A DNA stretch of 64,000 nt from Parasphingorhabdus cellanae (GCF_017498565.1 NZ_CP071794.1:3586001-3650000), one strand, 5' to 3'. Shown: positions 38,067 through 47,635, counted from the stretch's first letter. Translations and numbers: made by a program. The notes: generated by a model not told the origin, from the sequence alone.

Positions 38067-38840
38067 TCACACAGCCTCTTGCTTCTCGGCATCCTCGCCT
38101 TCCTCCTGCTCATAAAAGCCGCTGCGCTCCAAATACCCGCTGCGCTCGGCCCGTTCCCATTGGAGATCATCCCAGTCCTCACAATCCGCGACATCCAGGT
38201 CCGACACATCAATATCCTCCGGCGCCATCGCCTGGATCGTCTCGCGTTCGCTATGGAGAGTGATAGCCGCCAGCAAATCGCTGTTGGACCGCGCATCGCC
38301 CGGGGCGCTTGCCGTCCGGCCAGACGCCTCTATCTTGTCCACCAGCTCTGCACAATCCTCGCCTTTGCCAATGCCGTCGAGCAAATCATCAAAATGCTCC
38401 GCTGCCACCCGTGCCGGCTTGCCCGCCACATCCAGCCCATCCGCCATCTTGTCGAGCCGCGCCATGGCAGCCAGAAACAAGGGCGCGCTCCAGCGGGTGC
38501 GCATGCCCACTTCCTCGCCCTGATGCCATACCGCCTCGTTCCAGCCATTCAGCCCCTTGTCGAGAAGCGCATCCTGATAGATATCGCGCGCATGAATAAG
38601 CGCCGCATCCCACGCCCGGGCAAAGGCCCGCGCGTCCGGCCTGCGCCGCAGTTTATACGCGCTCTCGCGCGACAATCCGGTATAGGCGGCCGCGGCCTTC
38701 ACATTACCGGTTCTTGCCAAAGCTTCGAGAAACACCACCTGCCGGTCCGGCGACCAGCCATCATGGCGCTCCCTGGGCTGCGCCAGATCATCAGGGGCAG
38801 GGATATCGGTGAAGCTGTCGTGTGAAGGGAGTTCGGTCAT
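38067..38840 (-). CDS. Sphingomonad-type helix-turn-helix protein, function unknown
   Basis: A 257-residue cytosolic protein. Residues about 25-85 contain an HTH-like segment: DGWSPDRQVVFLEAL, ARTGNVKAAAAYTGLS and ESAYKLRRRPDARAFARAWD. Proteins with this start are common in sphingomonad genomes and resemble DNA-recognition domains of small terminase or transposase-helper type. The middle is helical and the C-terminus very acidic (ERSGYLERSGF, EQEEGEDAEKQEA). The gene is richer in GC than its neighbours. Its stop codon lies within the edge of the repeat field, whose unit ends at 38066. A DNA-binding role tied to the repeats is a guess; a phage-derived regulator is the alternative. Confidence 0.65.
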   Translation of the reverse strand: MTELPSHDSFTDIPAPDDLAQPRERHDGWSPDRQVVFLEALARTGNVKAAAAYTGLSRESAYKLRRRPDARAFARAWDAALIHARDIYQDALLDKGLNGWNEAVWHQGEEVGMRTRWSAPLFLAAMARLDKMADGLDVAGKPARVAAEHFDDLLDGIGKGEDCAELVDKIEASGRTASAPGDARSNSDLLAAITLHSERETIQAMAPEDIDVSDLDVADCEDWDDLQWERAERSGYLERSGFYEQEEGEDAEKQEAV

Positions 38841-39094
38841 CTATATCGTCCTTGTTCTATAGGGGGAACAGAGAAGATAACCTATCTGGTTATGTGTAGG
38901 AAAGGGCGGATGTGGAGCGCTATATCATGGTTGAGCGACGATATGATTTTCACTGATCCCAAACGGTTGATATAATCGTAAACGCCTGTAAATTTGTGCA
39001 AATTTACGATCTGATGCGAGTATCTGGGCGATAGGGGCTTTGAAAATGAAGCAAAGCCGTTATGCCTGCCACCTCGTTCATTCCAGGGATCACA

Positions 39095-39985
39095 ATGAAA
39101 AAATATATTCTCACTTTGCTGTCGCTCACTACGATCATGACGCCATCGACGGGTTTCGCACAGGAACAACAATCTGCAGAATCGATGATCGATGCGGCCA
39201 TTGCCAATGGCGATACGGAAGCGGTTGATGCGATTGCAAAATATGCCAATAGTGAAGCGGTTACCGCCAAAGTTGAAGCTTATAAAGCCGATCTGGCAGC
39301 TAAAGAAGCTGCGGAAATTGCCGAGAGAAACGAAGCTGGTTTTTTCTCGAACTGGGAAGGCACAGGCGAACTGGGTGCGTTTCAATCCGGCGGTAATACG
39401 ACGTCTGTTGGTGTGACCGCCGGTGTAAAATTGACCAAAGAAAGTGAGCGTTGGCGCTTCAAGTTCAATGCCCTTGCTGATTATCAACGCACCAATGGTT
39501 CCACCACAAGAGAGCAGGGCGTCGTCACATTGGAGCCCAATTATAAATTTAATGACCGCCTCTATGCCTTTGGCCTGGTGCAATATGAACGGGACAGGTT
39601 TCAAGGGTTCTCGTCACGCTACACGCTATCAGGCGGCTTGGGGTATAAGCTCATCAACACCGACGCGATGCAATTGGAAGCCAAGGCGGGCCCTGCATGG
39701 CGCAAGACGGACCTTGTCGGTGGCGGTTCAAACTCGCGCATCGCAGGCCTGGCGGCTGTAAACTATGCCTGGAAAGTCTCGCCAGCCATTACCTTCAATC
39801 AAGACCTGTCGGCTTATGTTCAATCGGGCAATAGCAGTTATAATTCGCTCTCGGCATTGAATGCAAAGCTGGGCGACAAGCTGACTGCGCGGCTGTCTTA
39901 TCAGGTTGATCATGAAACCAATCCGCCAGCGGGCCTTGAGAAAACCGACACTTTTTCTCGTGCGACCCTTATTTTCGGGTTCTGA
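39095..39985 (+). CDS. DUF481 outer-membrane protein (YdiY-like)
   Basis: I start at ATG 39095 (296 residues) after AGGGATC, giving a clean signal peptide: MKKYILTLLSLTTIMTPS...GFAQ. An Ala/Glu-rich helical linker of about 60 residues follows (IAKYANSEAVTAKVEAYKAD), then the DUF481 barrel: WEGTGELGAFQSGGNTTSVG near its start, EPNYKFNDRLYAFGLVQYERD in the middle, and a closing strand FSRATLIFGF with terminal Phe. This is the YdiY family, whose function is unknown and sometimes salt-inducible. It stands alone before rpsB. Confidence 0.85.
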   Translation: MKKYILTLLSLTTIMTPSTGFAQEQQSAESMIDAAIANGDTEAVDAIAKYANSEAVTAKVEAYKADLAAKEAAEIAERNEAGFFSNWEGTGELGAFQSGGNTTSVGVTAGVKLTKESERWRFKFNALADYQRTNGSTTREQGVVTLEPNYKFNDRLYAFGLVQYERDRFQGFSSRYTLSGGLGYKLINTDAMQLEAKAGPAWRKTDLVGGGSNSRIAGLAAVNYAWKVSPAITFNQDLSAYVQSGNSSYNSLSALNAKLGDKLTARLSYQVDHETNPPAGLEKTDTFSRATLIFGF

Positions 39986-40076
39986 TTCAACGAATATAGC
40001 GTGCGGCTCTTATAATAGCGGTCAATTTGAGCTTGCATTTCGCCGCGCAGCGCTCTAACGGCACGCTCATTCCACA

Positions 40077-40140
40077 TGGAAAGCACTCATACCGGTGCCG
40101 ATGCCGACCTTTTAGGTCGGTTCAGGTTCTCAGCTTTCCA
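40077..40140 (+). promoter_or_regulatory. Structured leader of rpsB (candidate S2-binding RNA)
   Basis: TGGAAAGC (40077-40084) pairs with GCTTTCCA (40133-40140), enclosing an inner hairpin CCGACCT-TTT-AGGTCGG (40104-40120). The structure ends 28 bases before the rpsB start and has no U-run, so it is not a terminator. Autogenous control by S2 through a leader is known in other bacteria; this fold as such is inferred. Confidence 0.45.
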
Positions 40141-40168
40141 GAGGCATAACCGGATAAGGAGAAGTACT

Positions 40169-41191
40169 ATGGCGGCCCCTGTCGTCACCCTACAGCAATT
40201 GATTGAAGCCGGATCCCATTTCGGCCACCAGACCCACCGCTGGAACCCGAAGATGAAACCATATATCTTCGGTGCCCGTAACGGTGTCCACATTCTTGAC
40301 CTTTCGCAGAGTGTTCCTTTGTTCGCTCGCGCGCTTGATTTCATTGCCAATGCAGTGTCGTCCGGCGGCAAGGTTCTGTTCGTTGGTACCAAGCGTCAGG
40401 CGCAAGAGCCGATCGCAGAAGCAGCGCGGATGAGCGGACAGCATTTTGTGAACCATCGCTGGCTCGGCGGCATGCTGACCAACTGGAAAACCATCTCCAA
40501 CTCGATTCGCCGGATGAAGACGCTTGAAGAGCAGCTTTCCGGTGACATGGCTGGCTTCACTAAGAAAGAAGCCCTGCAGATGACGCGCGAGCGGGACAAG
40601 CTGGAACTGTCTTTGGGCGGTATCCGCGACATGGGCGGTATTCCCGACGTGATGTTCGTGATCGACGCGAACAAGGAAGAGCTCGCCATTAAGGAAGCCA
40701 ATGTTTTGGGTATTCCGGTTGTTGCGATCCTCGACTCCAACGTTGACCCCAGCAACATCGCATTCCCGGTTCCCGGCAATGACGATGCGGCACGCGCTAT
40801 TCGTCTTTATTGCGAATCGGTGGCTGCGGCTGCGACCAAAGGCGGCCAGGAAGCGGCTGTAGCATCCGGTAAAGATCTGGGCGCAGAAGTTGCTCCACCA
40901 GTTGAAGCGATTGTTTCCAGCGAAGCCAATGCCAGCGCCATGGCTGCTGGTGAAGCGGCTGCGGTTGCAGAGATTGTTGACGCGGCCCCTGCTAAGGAAG
41001 CGCCTGCCGCTGAAGAAAAACCAGCGGAAGAAAAACCTGCTGAAGAAGCAAAGGCTCCGGCCAAAAAGCCCGCTGCCAAAAAAGCGCCGGCTAAGAAAGC
41101 GGCTGCGAAAAAGGCTCCTGCTAAGAAAGCCGCCGCCAAAAAGGACGACGACAAGAAAGCTGACGATAAGAAAGCCGACGAAAAGGCCTAA
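40169..41191 (+). CDS. rpsB: 30S ribosomal protein S2 with long lysine/alanine tail
   Basis: Starts at ATG 40169 after AAGGAGAAG (340 residues); the frame is open further upstream but without a better start. The S2 core fills about 1-225 ([51 protein letters not shown]). The tail of about 115 residues is unusual: an Ala/Glu-rich part, then repeats of [10 protein letters not shown] type and a final [16 protein letters not shown]. coli S2 has 241 residues. The tail resembles histone H1-like or AlgP repeats and may bind RNA. tsf follows, as in most bacteria. Confidence 0.97.
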   Translation: MAAPVVTLQQLIEAGSHFGHQTHRWNPKMKPYIFGARNGVHILDLSQSVPLFARALDFIANAVSSGGKVLFVGTKRQAQEPIAEAARMSGQHFVNHRWLGGMLTNWKTISNSIRRMKTLEEQLSGDMAGFTKKEALQMTRERDKLELSLGGIRDMGGIPDVMFVIDANKEELAIKEANVLGIPVVAILDSNVDPSNIAFPVPGNDDAARAIRLYCESVAAAATKGGQEAAVASGKDLGAEVAPPVEAIVSSEANASAMAAGEAAAVAEIVDAAPAKEAPAAEEKPAEEKPAEEAKAPAKKPAAKKAPAKKAAAKKAPAKKAAAKKDDDKKADDKKADEKA

Positions 41192-41240
41192 GCTTGAAGC
41201 GTCTTTGTTCGGTCATATATTGACCGCATAGGAAAATGGC

Positions 41241-41270
41241 GGGGCGGCATTGGTGCTGCCCCTTCATTTT
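41241..41270 (+). terminator. Hairpin between rpsB and tsf
   Basis: GGGGCGGCA (41241-41249) pairs with TGCTGCCCC (41254-41262) around TTGG, with one G-U pair, followed by TTCATTTT. It is a plausible partial terminator or attenuator setting the S2 to EF-Ts ratio. Confidence 0.6.
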
Positions 41271-41317
41271 ATTAAGATAACAATATTCCCGCACACGAAA
41301 ATTGAGGAACTAAGAAC

Positions 41318-42241
41318 ATGGCTATTACCGCAGCAGCAGTAAAAGAACTGCGTGAGCGCACCGGCGCTGGCATGATGGATTGCAAAAAAGCATTGAGCGA
41401 AACGGGTGGCGACGTGGAAGCAGCGGTTGACTTGCTGCGCACCAAGGGCCTTGCTGCCGCTCAGAAAAAATCGAGCCGGACGGCGGCTGAAGGCCTGGTC
41501 GGCGTGGCCGTATCTGGCACCAAAGGCGTTGCGGTCGAAGTAAACAGTGAAACCGACTTTGTTGCGAAGAACGAGCAGTTTCAGGCATTTGTTAGCGGCG
41601 TGACCGATGTAGCGCTTGGTTTGGGTAGCGATGATGTCGAAGCTTTGGCTGCGGCTGACTATCCGACAGGCGGTACGGTTCAGGAGACCCTGACCAACAA
41701 TATCGCTACCATCGGAGAGAATCAGGCTATTCGCCGGATGAAAACCGTGGCGGTTAGCAGCGGAACCGTTGTCCCCTATGTCCACAATGCCGTCACACCC
41801 ACAATGGGTAAGATTGGCGTATTGGTGGCGCTGGAAAGCACTGCTGGCGCAGATGTTCTTGAACCACTGGGTAAGCAGATCGCGATGCATATTGCAGCAG
41901 CCTTCCCATTGGCCTTGAACGCTGATGGCCTGGATCAGGACACAATGGAGCGTGAACGCGCGATTGCTGCTGAGAAAGCGGCTGAATCGGGCAAGCCAGC
42001 GAACATCGTCGAGAAAATGGTTGATGGTGCGATGGCAAAATTTGCCAAAGAAAACGCTCTTCTTAGCCAGATTTTCGTCATGGATAACAAGACGCCGATT
42101 GCGCAAGTTGTCGAGCAAGCCGGCAAAGATGCGGGCGCTGAGATCAAACTGACTGAATATGTCCGTTTTCAACTCGGTGAAGGCATTGAGAAAAAAGAGG
42201 AAGATTTTGCTGCAGAAGTGGCCGCTACTCTCGGTAACTAA
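41318..42241 (+). CDS. tsf: Elongation factor Ts
   Basis: A 307-residue nucleotide exchange factor for EF-Tu. The N-terminal domain has [19 protein letters not shown], the core has the [10 protein letters not shown] contact motif, and the C-terminal half repeats the fold ([14 protein letters not shown]). Full length, cytosolic. ATG 41318 is 126 bases after rpsB and follows GAGGAAC. The usual rpsB-tsf pair. A hairpin follows it before pyrH. Confidence 0.98.
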   Translation: MAITAAAVKELRERTGAGMMDCKKALSETGGDVEAAVDLLRTKGLAAAQKKSSRTAAEGLVGVAVSGTKGVAVEVNSETDFVAKNEQFQAFVSGVTDVALGLGSDDVEALAAADYPTGGTVQETLTNNIATIGENQAIRRMKTVAVSSGTVVPYVHNAVTPTMGKIGVLVALESTAGADVLEPLGKQIAMHIAAAFPLALNADGLDQDTMERERAIAAEKAAESGKPANIVEKMVDGAMAKFAKENALLSQIFVMDNKTPIAQVVEQAGKDAGAEIKLTEYVRFQLGEGIEKKEEDFAAEVAATLGN

Positions 42242-42290
42242 CTGACTGGATTTGCAGCCATTCTATTGTTTGGCGCATTAACACTTGGCG

Positions 42291-42330
42291 CAATGGCGCG
42301 GACTATCTATGGTCTGCGCCATTGTTGTAT
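42291..42330 (+). terminator. Hairpin between tsf and pyrH
   Basis: A 13-bp stem (42291-42303 with 42312-42324, one G-U pair) with an 8-base loop, containing AATGGCGC/GCGCCATT. The following TTGTATC is a weak U-run, so termination may be partial. Confidence 0.55.
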
Positions 42331-42380
42331 CGGGGCCTAATCAAGCGCTATCGCGTTACAGTTAGTGGGATGGATTTTGC

Positions 42381-43103
42381 ATGAAAAGACCAGCGTTTAA
42401 GCGCATTTTATTGAAGCTTTCGGGCGAGGCTTTGATGGGTTCGGGTGAATTCGGAATCGATCCGGAAACCGTGAATCGCATCGCGGCCGAAATAAAGTCC
42501 GCCAAAGAGGCCGGTTATGAGCTTTGTCTGGTCGTCGGCGGCGGGAATATTTTTCGCGGACTGGCAGCTGCAGCGAAAGGATTTGACCGGACCAGTGCTG
42601 ACTATATGGGCATGCTGGCAACGGTGATGAATGCCTTGGCAGTGCAAAACGCGCTGGAGCAAATGGGTTGTGATACACGCGTATTATCCGCGATACCGAT
42701 GGCCAGCGTTTGCGAGCCTTACATCCGCCGCAAGGCCGTCCGGCATCTCGACAAGGGCCGGATTGTTATTTTTGCAGCCGGAACGGGAAACCCCTATTTT
42801 ACAACCGATACAGCGGCTGCCTTGCGCGCCGCGGAAATGGGGTGTGAAGCGCTGTTCAAAGGAACCAGTGTTGATGGTGTTTACGACGCTGATCCAAAGA
42901 CAAATCCGGATGCGGTTCGTTATGAAGCACTGAGCTTCGATCAAGTGTTGACCGACAATCTGAAAGTTATGGATGCTAGCGCCGTCGCGCTGTGCCGGGA
43001 GAACAATATACCGATTGTCGTGTTTACGATTCGTGAAAAAGGCAATCTTGCGACCGTGCTTGGCGGTGGCGGTACCGCGACGATCGTCGGGGCCGCAGAA
43101 TAG
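42381..43103 (+). CDS. pyrH: UMP kinase
   Basis: A 240-residue amino-acid-kinase-fold enzyme making UDP from [14 protein letters not shown] at the start is the phosphate-binding region, [10 protein letters not shown] binds ATP/UMP, and the later [17 protein letters not shown] and [13 protein letters not shown] are family marks. Full length. frr begins 19 bases after its stop, the usual order. Confidence 0.97.
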   Translation: MKRPAFKRILLKLSGEALMGSGEFGIDPETVNRIAAEIKSAKEAGYELCLVVGGGNIFRGLAAAAKGFDRTSADYMGMLATVMNALAVQNALEQMGCDTRVLSAIPMASVCEPYIRRKAVRHLDKGRIVIFAAGTGNPYFTTDTAAALRAAEMGCEALFKGTSVDGVYDADPKTNPDAVRYEALSFDQVLTDNLKVMDASAVALCRENNIPIVVFTIREKGNLATVLGGGGTATIVGAAE

Positions 43104-43122
43104 ATTTTAGGAGAATATAGGC

Positions 43123-43680
43123 ATGGCACAATATGATAAGAACGCGCTTGAAAAGCGTATGAAGGCGTCGATCGAAGCGTTGAAACATGACCTGAGTGGT
43201 TTGCGGACTGGCCGGGCCAATACGGCTCTGCTCGATAGCATCACTGTTGAAGTTTACGGCGCAAAAATGCCACTTAATCAGGTTGCGACTGTGTCAGTGC
43301 CCGAACCGCGCATGTTGTCCATCCAAGTGTGGGATAAAGGTAATATACAGCCAGTAGAAAAAGCGGTGCGGTCCGCCGGCTTGGGTCTCAATCCTATGAT
43401 CGATGGCCCTAATATCCGGCTGCCAATTCCGGATTTGACTGAAGAGCGGCGCAAAGAGCTTGCGAAAATGACGGGCCAGTTTGCGGAAAAAGCGCGTATT
43501 GCCATTCGCAACGTCCGACGCGATGGCATGGATGATATCAAAGCCGATGAAAACAAGAAAGAAATCGGTGAAGATGACAAAAAGCGTTTGGAGACAGAAG
43601 TCCAGAAATTGACGGATACTATGATCGAGGAAGCGGATAAGCTTTCATCCGCCAAGGAACAGGAAATCCTGACACAGTGA
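43123..43680 (+). CDS. frr: Ribosome recycling factor
   Basis: A 185-residue protein that with EF-G splits the post-termination ribosome. LRTGRANTALLDSITVEVYG, IRLPIPDLTEERRKEL and RNVRRDGMDDIK match the two-domain tRNA-like fold. ATG 43123 follows AGGAGAA. Its stop overlaps a GTG start of uppS by 4 bases (GTGA). Confidence 0.97.
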   Translation: MAQYDKNALEKRMKASIEALKHDLSGLRTGRANTALLDSITVEVYGAKMPLNQVATVSVPEPRMLSIQVWDKGNIQPVEKAVRSAGLGLNPMIDGPNIRLPIPDLTEERRKELAKMTGQFAEKARIAIRNVRRDGMDDIKADENKKEIGEDDKKRLETEVQKLTDTMIEEADKLSSAKEQEILTQ

Positions 43681-44444
43681 GGCTGATGCCCGCCAAAAAA
43701 GGGTCTGTCGATCCAGATTCAGATATGGGTCAGATTGCTGACCCCACATACGGTGCGCGCCATGTGGCGATCATCATGGACGGCAATGGCCGCTGGGCAA
43801 AAAAGAGACATCTGCCGCGCGCGCTCGGGCACAAAAAGGGTGTAGAAACCGTACGCGATATCGTTCGCATCGCGGGTGAAATGGGCATCGAAGCGCTGAC
43901 GCTCTACGCTTTTTCGTCAGAAAACTGGAACAGACCAGCAGACGAAATCACAGACTTGATGGGGCTGCTGCGCCAATATATCCAATCGGATATTGATGAA
44001 TTTGACGAAAATGGCATCCGATTGAAGGTGATCGGCAATTACAAAGCGCTTGATAGCGATATTGTCCAGCTGATCGAAAATGCCCTGGAGAGAACCGCAA
44101 ATAACGACCGGATGACGCTCGCTATTGCGCTCAACTATGGCGCGCAAGATGAAATGCTGCGCGCCGTTAAAGGCATTGCATCAGCCGTCAGAAATGGAGA
44201 GATCGATCCGCAAGAGATTGAATTGAGCCATGTCTCCGCTGCCCTGGATACAGCCGAATTACCGCCGCTTGATTTGTTAATCCGTACATCAGGTGAGCTC
44301 AGGTTATCTAATTTTCTGCTGTGGCAAGCCGCTTATTCAGAGCTCTATTTTACTGACGCATTATGGCCCGATTTTGATAAACGGGAATTACAGCGTGCTC
44401 TAAAATCTTTTGGGGACCGGGATCGCCGTTTCGGTGGCCGTTAA
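43677..44444 (+). CDS. uppS: Isoprenyl transferase (undecaprenyl diphosphate synthase)
   Basis: A cis-prenyltransferase of 255 residues making the C55 carrier for cell-wall and glycan synthesis. HVAIIMDGNGRWAK holds the catalytic Asp, followed by GHKKG, LYAFSSENW, and the C-terminal LIRTSGELRLSNFLLWQ. Two starts are possible: GTG 43677, coupled to the frr stop, and ATG 43686; I keep the longer frame with low certainty about the first three residues. cdsA starts 4 bases after the stop. Confidence 0.95.
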   Translation: MRLMPAKKGSVDPDSDMGQIADPTYGARHVAIIMDGNGRWAKKRHLPRALGHKKGVETVRDIVRIAGEMGIEALTLYAFSSENWNRPADEITDLMGLLRQYIQSDIDEFDENGIRLKVIGNYKALDSDIVQLIENALERTANNDRMTLAIALNYGAQDEMLRAVKGIASAVRNGEIDPQEIELSHVSAALDTAELPPLDLLIRTSGELRLSNFLLWQAAYSELYFTDALWPDFDKRELQRALKSFGDRDRRFGGR

Positions 44445-44447
44445 GCT

Positions 44448-45254
44448 ATGAGTGACCCTAAAAGTCCTGCGCAAAAACATTCCAATGAGTTGTTGACCCG
44501 AGTCATTGTTGGCGTTGCTTTGGTTGCCACTACTATAACGACTCTTATCGTGGGTGATCATGACATTGGGCGGCATGCTTTATGGTTGCTTGTGGTGCTT
44601 ATGTCTTTGGGCATATTGTGGGAATGGGCAGGTCTTACGGGCCGTGTGGAGAATAGGCGGCTGGCGCAATATGCTCTGTCTGTCCCGCTGGCGATTATGT
44701 CTTATCTGGCCGCGGGACCATCTTTTCTCGCGTTGGGAATGATATTGGGCGCAGCGATGTTTATCGCAGCTTTCGACCGATCTTATAAGCTCGCGATAGG
44801 CATATTATATGCTGGATTACCCGCTTTATCCATCCTCTACCTTCGCGGGACGGAAAATGGCTTGCTGATCGTGTTTTGGACTCTGGCTCTGGTTTGGGCA
44901 ACAGATATCGGCGCCTATTTTTCGGGACGAGCGATCGGCGGACCCAAGCTCGCGCCAAGATTTAGCCCCAATAAAACCTGGGCAGGGCTGATTGGCGGCG
45001 TGATTGTGACAGGCCTATTCAGCTTTATTTTACATATCTATTTTCAATTGCCTTTTCAACTCGTCCTCCTCAGCTTGCCGCTGGCCGTATTAGCCCAAAT
45101 GGGGGATTTATTTGAAAGCCAGATGAAACGCCGGGCAGGGGTTAAAGATAGCGGAACGGTATTTCCTGGTCATGGCGGTGTTATGGACCGACTGGACGGT
45201 CTGATTCCCGTTGCTCCTGTTGTCGCAGTTATTGTTTTGGCTGGCAGCCAATGA
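44448..45254 (+). CDS. cdsA: Phosphatidate cytidylyltransferase (CDP-diacylglycerol synthase)
   Basis: A 268-residue inner-membrane enzyme with about 7 helices that makes CDP-diacylglycerol, the precursor used by pssA. The signature near the end is complete: KRRAGVKDSGTVFPGHGGVMDRLDG. The block FSPNKTWAGLIGG is also typical. It lies between uppS and dxr and overlaps dxr by 4 bases (ATGA). Confidence 0.95.
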   Translation: MSDPKSPAQKHSNELLTRVIVGVALVATTITTLIVGDHDIGRHALWLLVVLMSLGILWEWAGLTGRVENRRLAQYALSVPLAIMSYLAAGPSFLALGMILGAAMFIAAFDRSYKLAIGILYAGLPALSILYLRGTENGLLIVFWTLALVWATDIGAYFSGRAIGGPKLAPRFSPNKTWAGLIGGVIVTGLFSFILHIYFQLPFQLVLLSLPLAVLAQMGDLFESQMKRRAGVKDSGTVFPGHGGVMDRLDGLIPVAPVVAVIVLAGSQ

Positions 45255-46423
45255 ACGACTTAACCACCAGAACTATTTCGATATTTGGTGCGACTGGTTC
45301 GGTCGGCACATCCACACTGGATCTAATCCGGCTGGACCGAGGGAAATATCGCGTCGTGGCGCTCACCGCCCACAGCAATGCCGCCGAATTGGCAAAGCTG
45401 GCTAAGGAATTTGAAGCGGAAATAGCGGTTGTCGCTGATCCAGAACAATATGAAGCGCTGAAGCAATTGCTTGCTGGATCTCAAACCGAAGCGGCTGCTG
45501 GGCCGGATCAACTAATCTCCGCCGCTGCATTGGACCCGGATTGGACGATGGCAGCAATTGTGGGCTGTGCAGGTTTGCCACCGACGCTCGCGGCTCTGAA
45601 ATGCGGGAAAACAGTTGCGCTTGCCAATAAAGAGGCTCTGGTTTCGGCTGGCGCACTGATGATGGCACAAGCTAGAGAGGCTGGAGCTACGTTGCTCCCG
45701 GTTGATTCAGAGCATAATGCGATTTTCCAATGTTTGCAGGGTGGTCGAATTGATCAGGTTCGCAAAATCACCTTGACGGCCAGTGGCGGTCCGTTCCGGT
45801 CCTGGTCCAAAGAGCAAATGGCTTCGGTCACACCTGAGCAAGCAGTGGCGCATCCCAATTGGGATATGGGCGCCAAGATTTCTGTCGATAGCGCGACCAT
45901 GATGAACAAGGGCTTGGAGTTGATCGAGGCCCATCACCTCTTCCCCGTTGGTCTGAAAAACATCGACATTTTGGTGCACCCCCAATCCGTGATCCATTCG
46001 ATGGTGGAATATCACGACCGATCGACATTGGCGCAGCTGGGATCGCCGGATATGCGTATACCGATTGCCAGTGCCTTGGCTTGGCCGGAGCGGATGAAAA
46101 CGGATTGCCTGCCCCTGGATTTGTCTAAAATTGGTAAGCTGGATTTTGAAGCTCCCGATGATGATCGCTTTCCAGCCATAAAATTGGCGCGTGGGGCTAT
46201 TGAGGCTGGTGGCGCTGTTCCGGCAATATTGAATGCAACCAATGAAATTGCGGTAGCCGCTTTCCTGAAAGGCAATATTCAGTTTCTGGAAATCACTGAG
46301 ATTGTATCCCGCATGGTTGACAGCTATAGCCCGCCTGATCCGGATGATCTTGCGGACATTTTTGCTATTGATACAGAAACGCGGAAGCGCGCCAAAGCTA
46401 TGATTGAGGATGTTAAAGTTTGA
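45251..46423 (+). CDS. dxr: 1-deoxy-D-xylulose 5-phosphate reductoisomerase
   Basis: A 390-residue NADPH enzyme of the MEP isoprenoid pathway, feeding uppS. GATGSVGTSTLDL binds NADPH; LLPVDSEHNAIFQ carries the metal ligands D and E; SGGPFRSW is the flexible loop and VDSATMMNKGLELIEAH the second ligand region. Full length, cytosolic. Overlaps cdsA and rseP by 4 bases each, so translation is coupled. Confidence 0.97.
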   Translation: MNDLTTRTISIFGATGSVGTSTLDLIRLDRGKYRVVALTAHSNAAELAKLAKEFEAEIAVVADPEQYEALKQLLAGSQTEAAAGPDQLISAAALDPDWTMAAIVGCAGLPPTLAALKCGKTVALANKEALVSAGALMMAQAREAGATLLPVDSEHNAIFQCLQGGRIDQVRKITLTASGGPFRSWSKEQMASVTPEQAVAHPNWDMGAKISVDSATMMNKGLELIEAHHLFPVGLKNIDILVHPQSVIHSMVEYHDRSTLAQLGSPDMRIPIASALAWPERMKTDCLPLDLSKIGKLDFEAPDDDRFPAIKLARGAIEAGGAVPAILNATNEIAVAAFLKGNIQFLEITEIVSRMVDSYSPPDPDDLADIFAIDTETRKRAKAMIEDVKV

Positions 46424-47544
46424 CTGAGAATCCCGGCATATTGATCACTTTATTCGCTTTTCTAATCACTATCGGATTGCTCGTTTTCATTCACGAAATG
46501 GGACATTATTTGGTGGGACGTTGGTGCGGCGTCAAAGCAGACGTTTTTGCAATCGGTTTCGGCAAGGAAATTGTTGGCTGGAATGACAAGCGCGGGACCC
46601 GCTGGAAAATCTGTGCACTACCACTTGGTGGCTATGTGCAGTTTGCCGGCGATATGGATCCGTCCAGTTCACAAAGTCAGGAATGGCTCAAGCTTCCACC
46701 GGAAGAGCGTAATCGTACTTTTCAATCCAAATCACTGCTGAAACGAGCTGCCATAGTTTTTGCCGGCCCAGCAATTAATTTCTTGTTTGCCATATTGATA
46801 TTGGCTGGTTTCGCTTTGGCATATGGAGAAAGTGTCACGTCTCCTGTCGTTGGCACTGTGGCGGAAAATTCTACCGCTGAAACAATCGGTTTGAAAAATG
46901 GCGATAAAATTCTGGAGATAGATGGCGACAGCATCGACCGTTTTTCCGATCTGTCGCGAGAAATTTCAATTATTCCTGACGAAGAGGTTGAGATCAAGTT
47001 CGAGCGTGATGGTGCAATCATCTCTAAAGAAGCGAAAATTGGTGTTCGTCTTGAGGAAGATCGGTTTGGCAACCAATATCGGATAGGCCTGCTTGGAATT
47101 TCGCCAGGCAGCATTGAGCGTCGTGACGTGTCGTTGTTGGAATCACCCGTTGTAGCAACGCGCCAAACTGTGGAGATTGTCGACCTGATCGTAACGACAT
47201 TGGGGCAGGTGATAAGTGGCAGACGATCCGTTACAGAATTGGGTGGGCCGCTTAAAATCGCTCAGGTTTCGGGCGAACAATTTGTCGCCGGGCTGAACCA
47301 GTTCATATTCTTTGTAGCGTTAATCTCAATTAACTTAGGGTTCATCAACCTCCTGCCAATCCCCATGCTCGATGGGGGGCATTTGATGTTTTACGCCATA
47401 GAAGCGGTCCGGCGAAAGCCAGCCAGTCCTATGGTGCAACAATGGGCGTTTCAATCGGGCTTCGCGCTTGTGGTGATGTTCATGTTGGTGGTGACATTTA
47501 ATGATTTGGCCTCTTTCGGACTATTCAGGGTCTTCTCGGGCTGA
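46420..47544 (+). CDS. rseP: Site-2 zinc metalloprotease RseP
   Basis: A 374-residue intramembrane protease. The zinc motif HEMGH is at residues 25-29 within the first helix, one PDZ-like domain at about 125-200 (AETIGLKNGDKILEIDG), and LLPIPMLDGGH supplies the third ligand near the C-terminus. It starts at TTG 46420, overlapping the dxr stop (TTGA). E. coli RseP has two PDZ domains and cleaves RseA and remnant signal peptides; alphaproteobacterial forms often have a single PDZ, as here. bamA lies directly downstream. Confidence 0.95.
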   Translation: MTENPGILITLFAFLITIGLLVFIHEMGHYLVGRWCGVKADVFAIGFGKEIVGWNDKRGTRWKICALPLGGYVQFAGDMDPSSSQSQEWLKLPPEERNRTFQSKSLLKRAAIVFAGPAINFLFAILILAGFALAYGESVTSPVVGTVAENSTAETIGLKNGDKILEIDGDSIDRFSDLSREISIIPDEEVEIKFERDGAIISKEAKIGVRLEEDRFGNQYRIGLLGISPGSIERRDVSLLESPVVATRQTVEIVDLIVTTLGQVISGRRSVTELGGPLKIAQVSGEQFVAGLNQFIFFVALISINLGFINLLPIPMLDGGHLMFYAIEAVRRKPASPMVQQWAFQSGFALVVMFMLVVTFNDLASFGLFRVFSG

Positions 47545-47635
47545 TTGCCCATTGATTGATGGGTCTGGTTGAGGCAGGGGGTTTCGCAAAAGCTAATGCA
47601 TTTTTGCACTGGTTAGTATTTTTTGAGTTTAAGGC

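Noticed and set aside
38854..38869. GTTC-N8-GAAC upstream of the HTH protein
   Set aside because: Spacer is 8 and the arrangement inverted; probably chance.
38882..39604. A 240-codon minus-strand frame opposite the DUF481 gene
   Set aside because: The plus strand has a signal peptide, DUF481 strands and a ribosome site; the minus frame has none.
41264..42172. A 302-codon frame opposite tsf
   Set aside because: The opposite strand encodes a clear EF-Ts; composition is that of a shadow frame.
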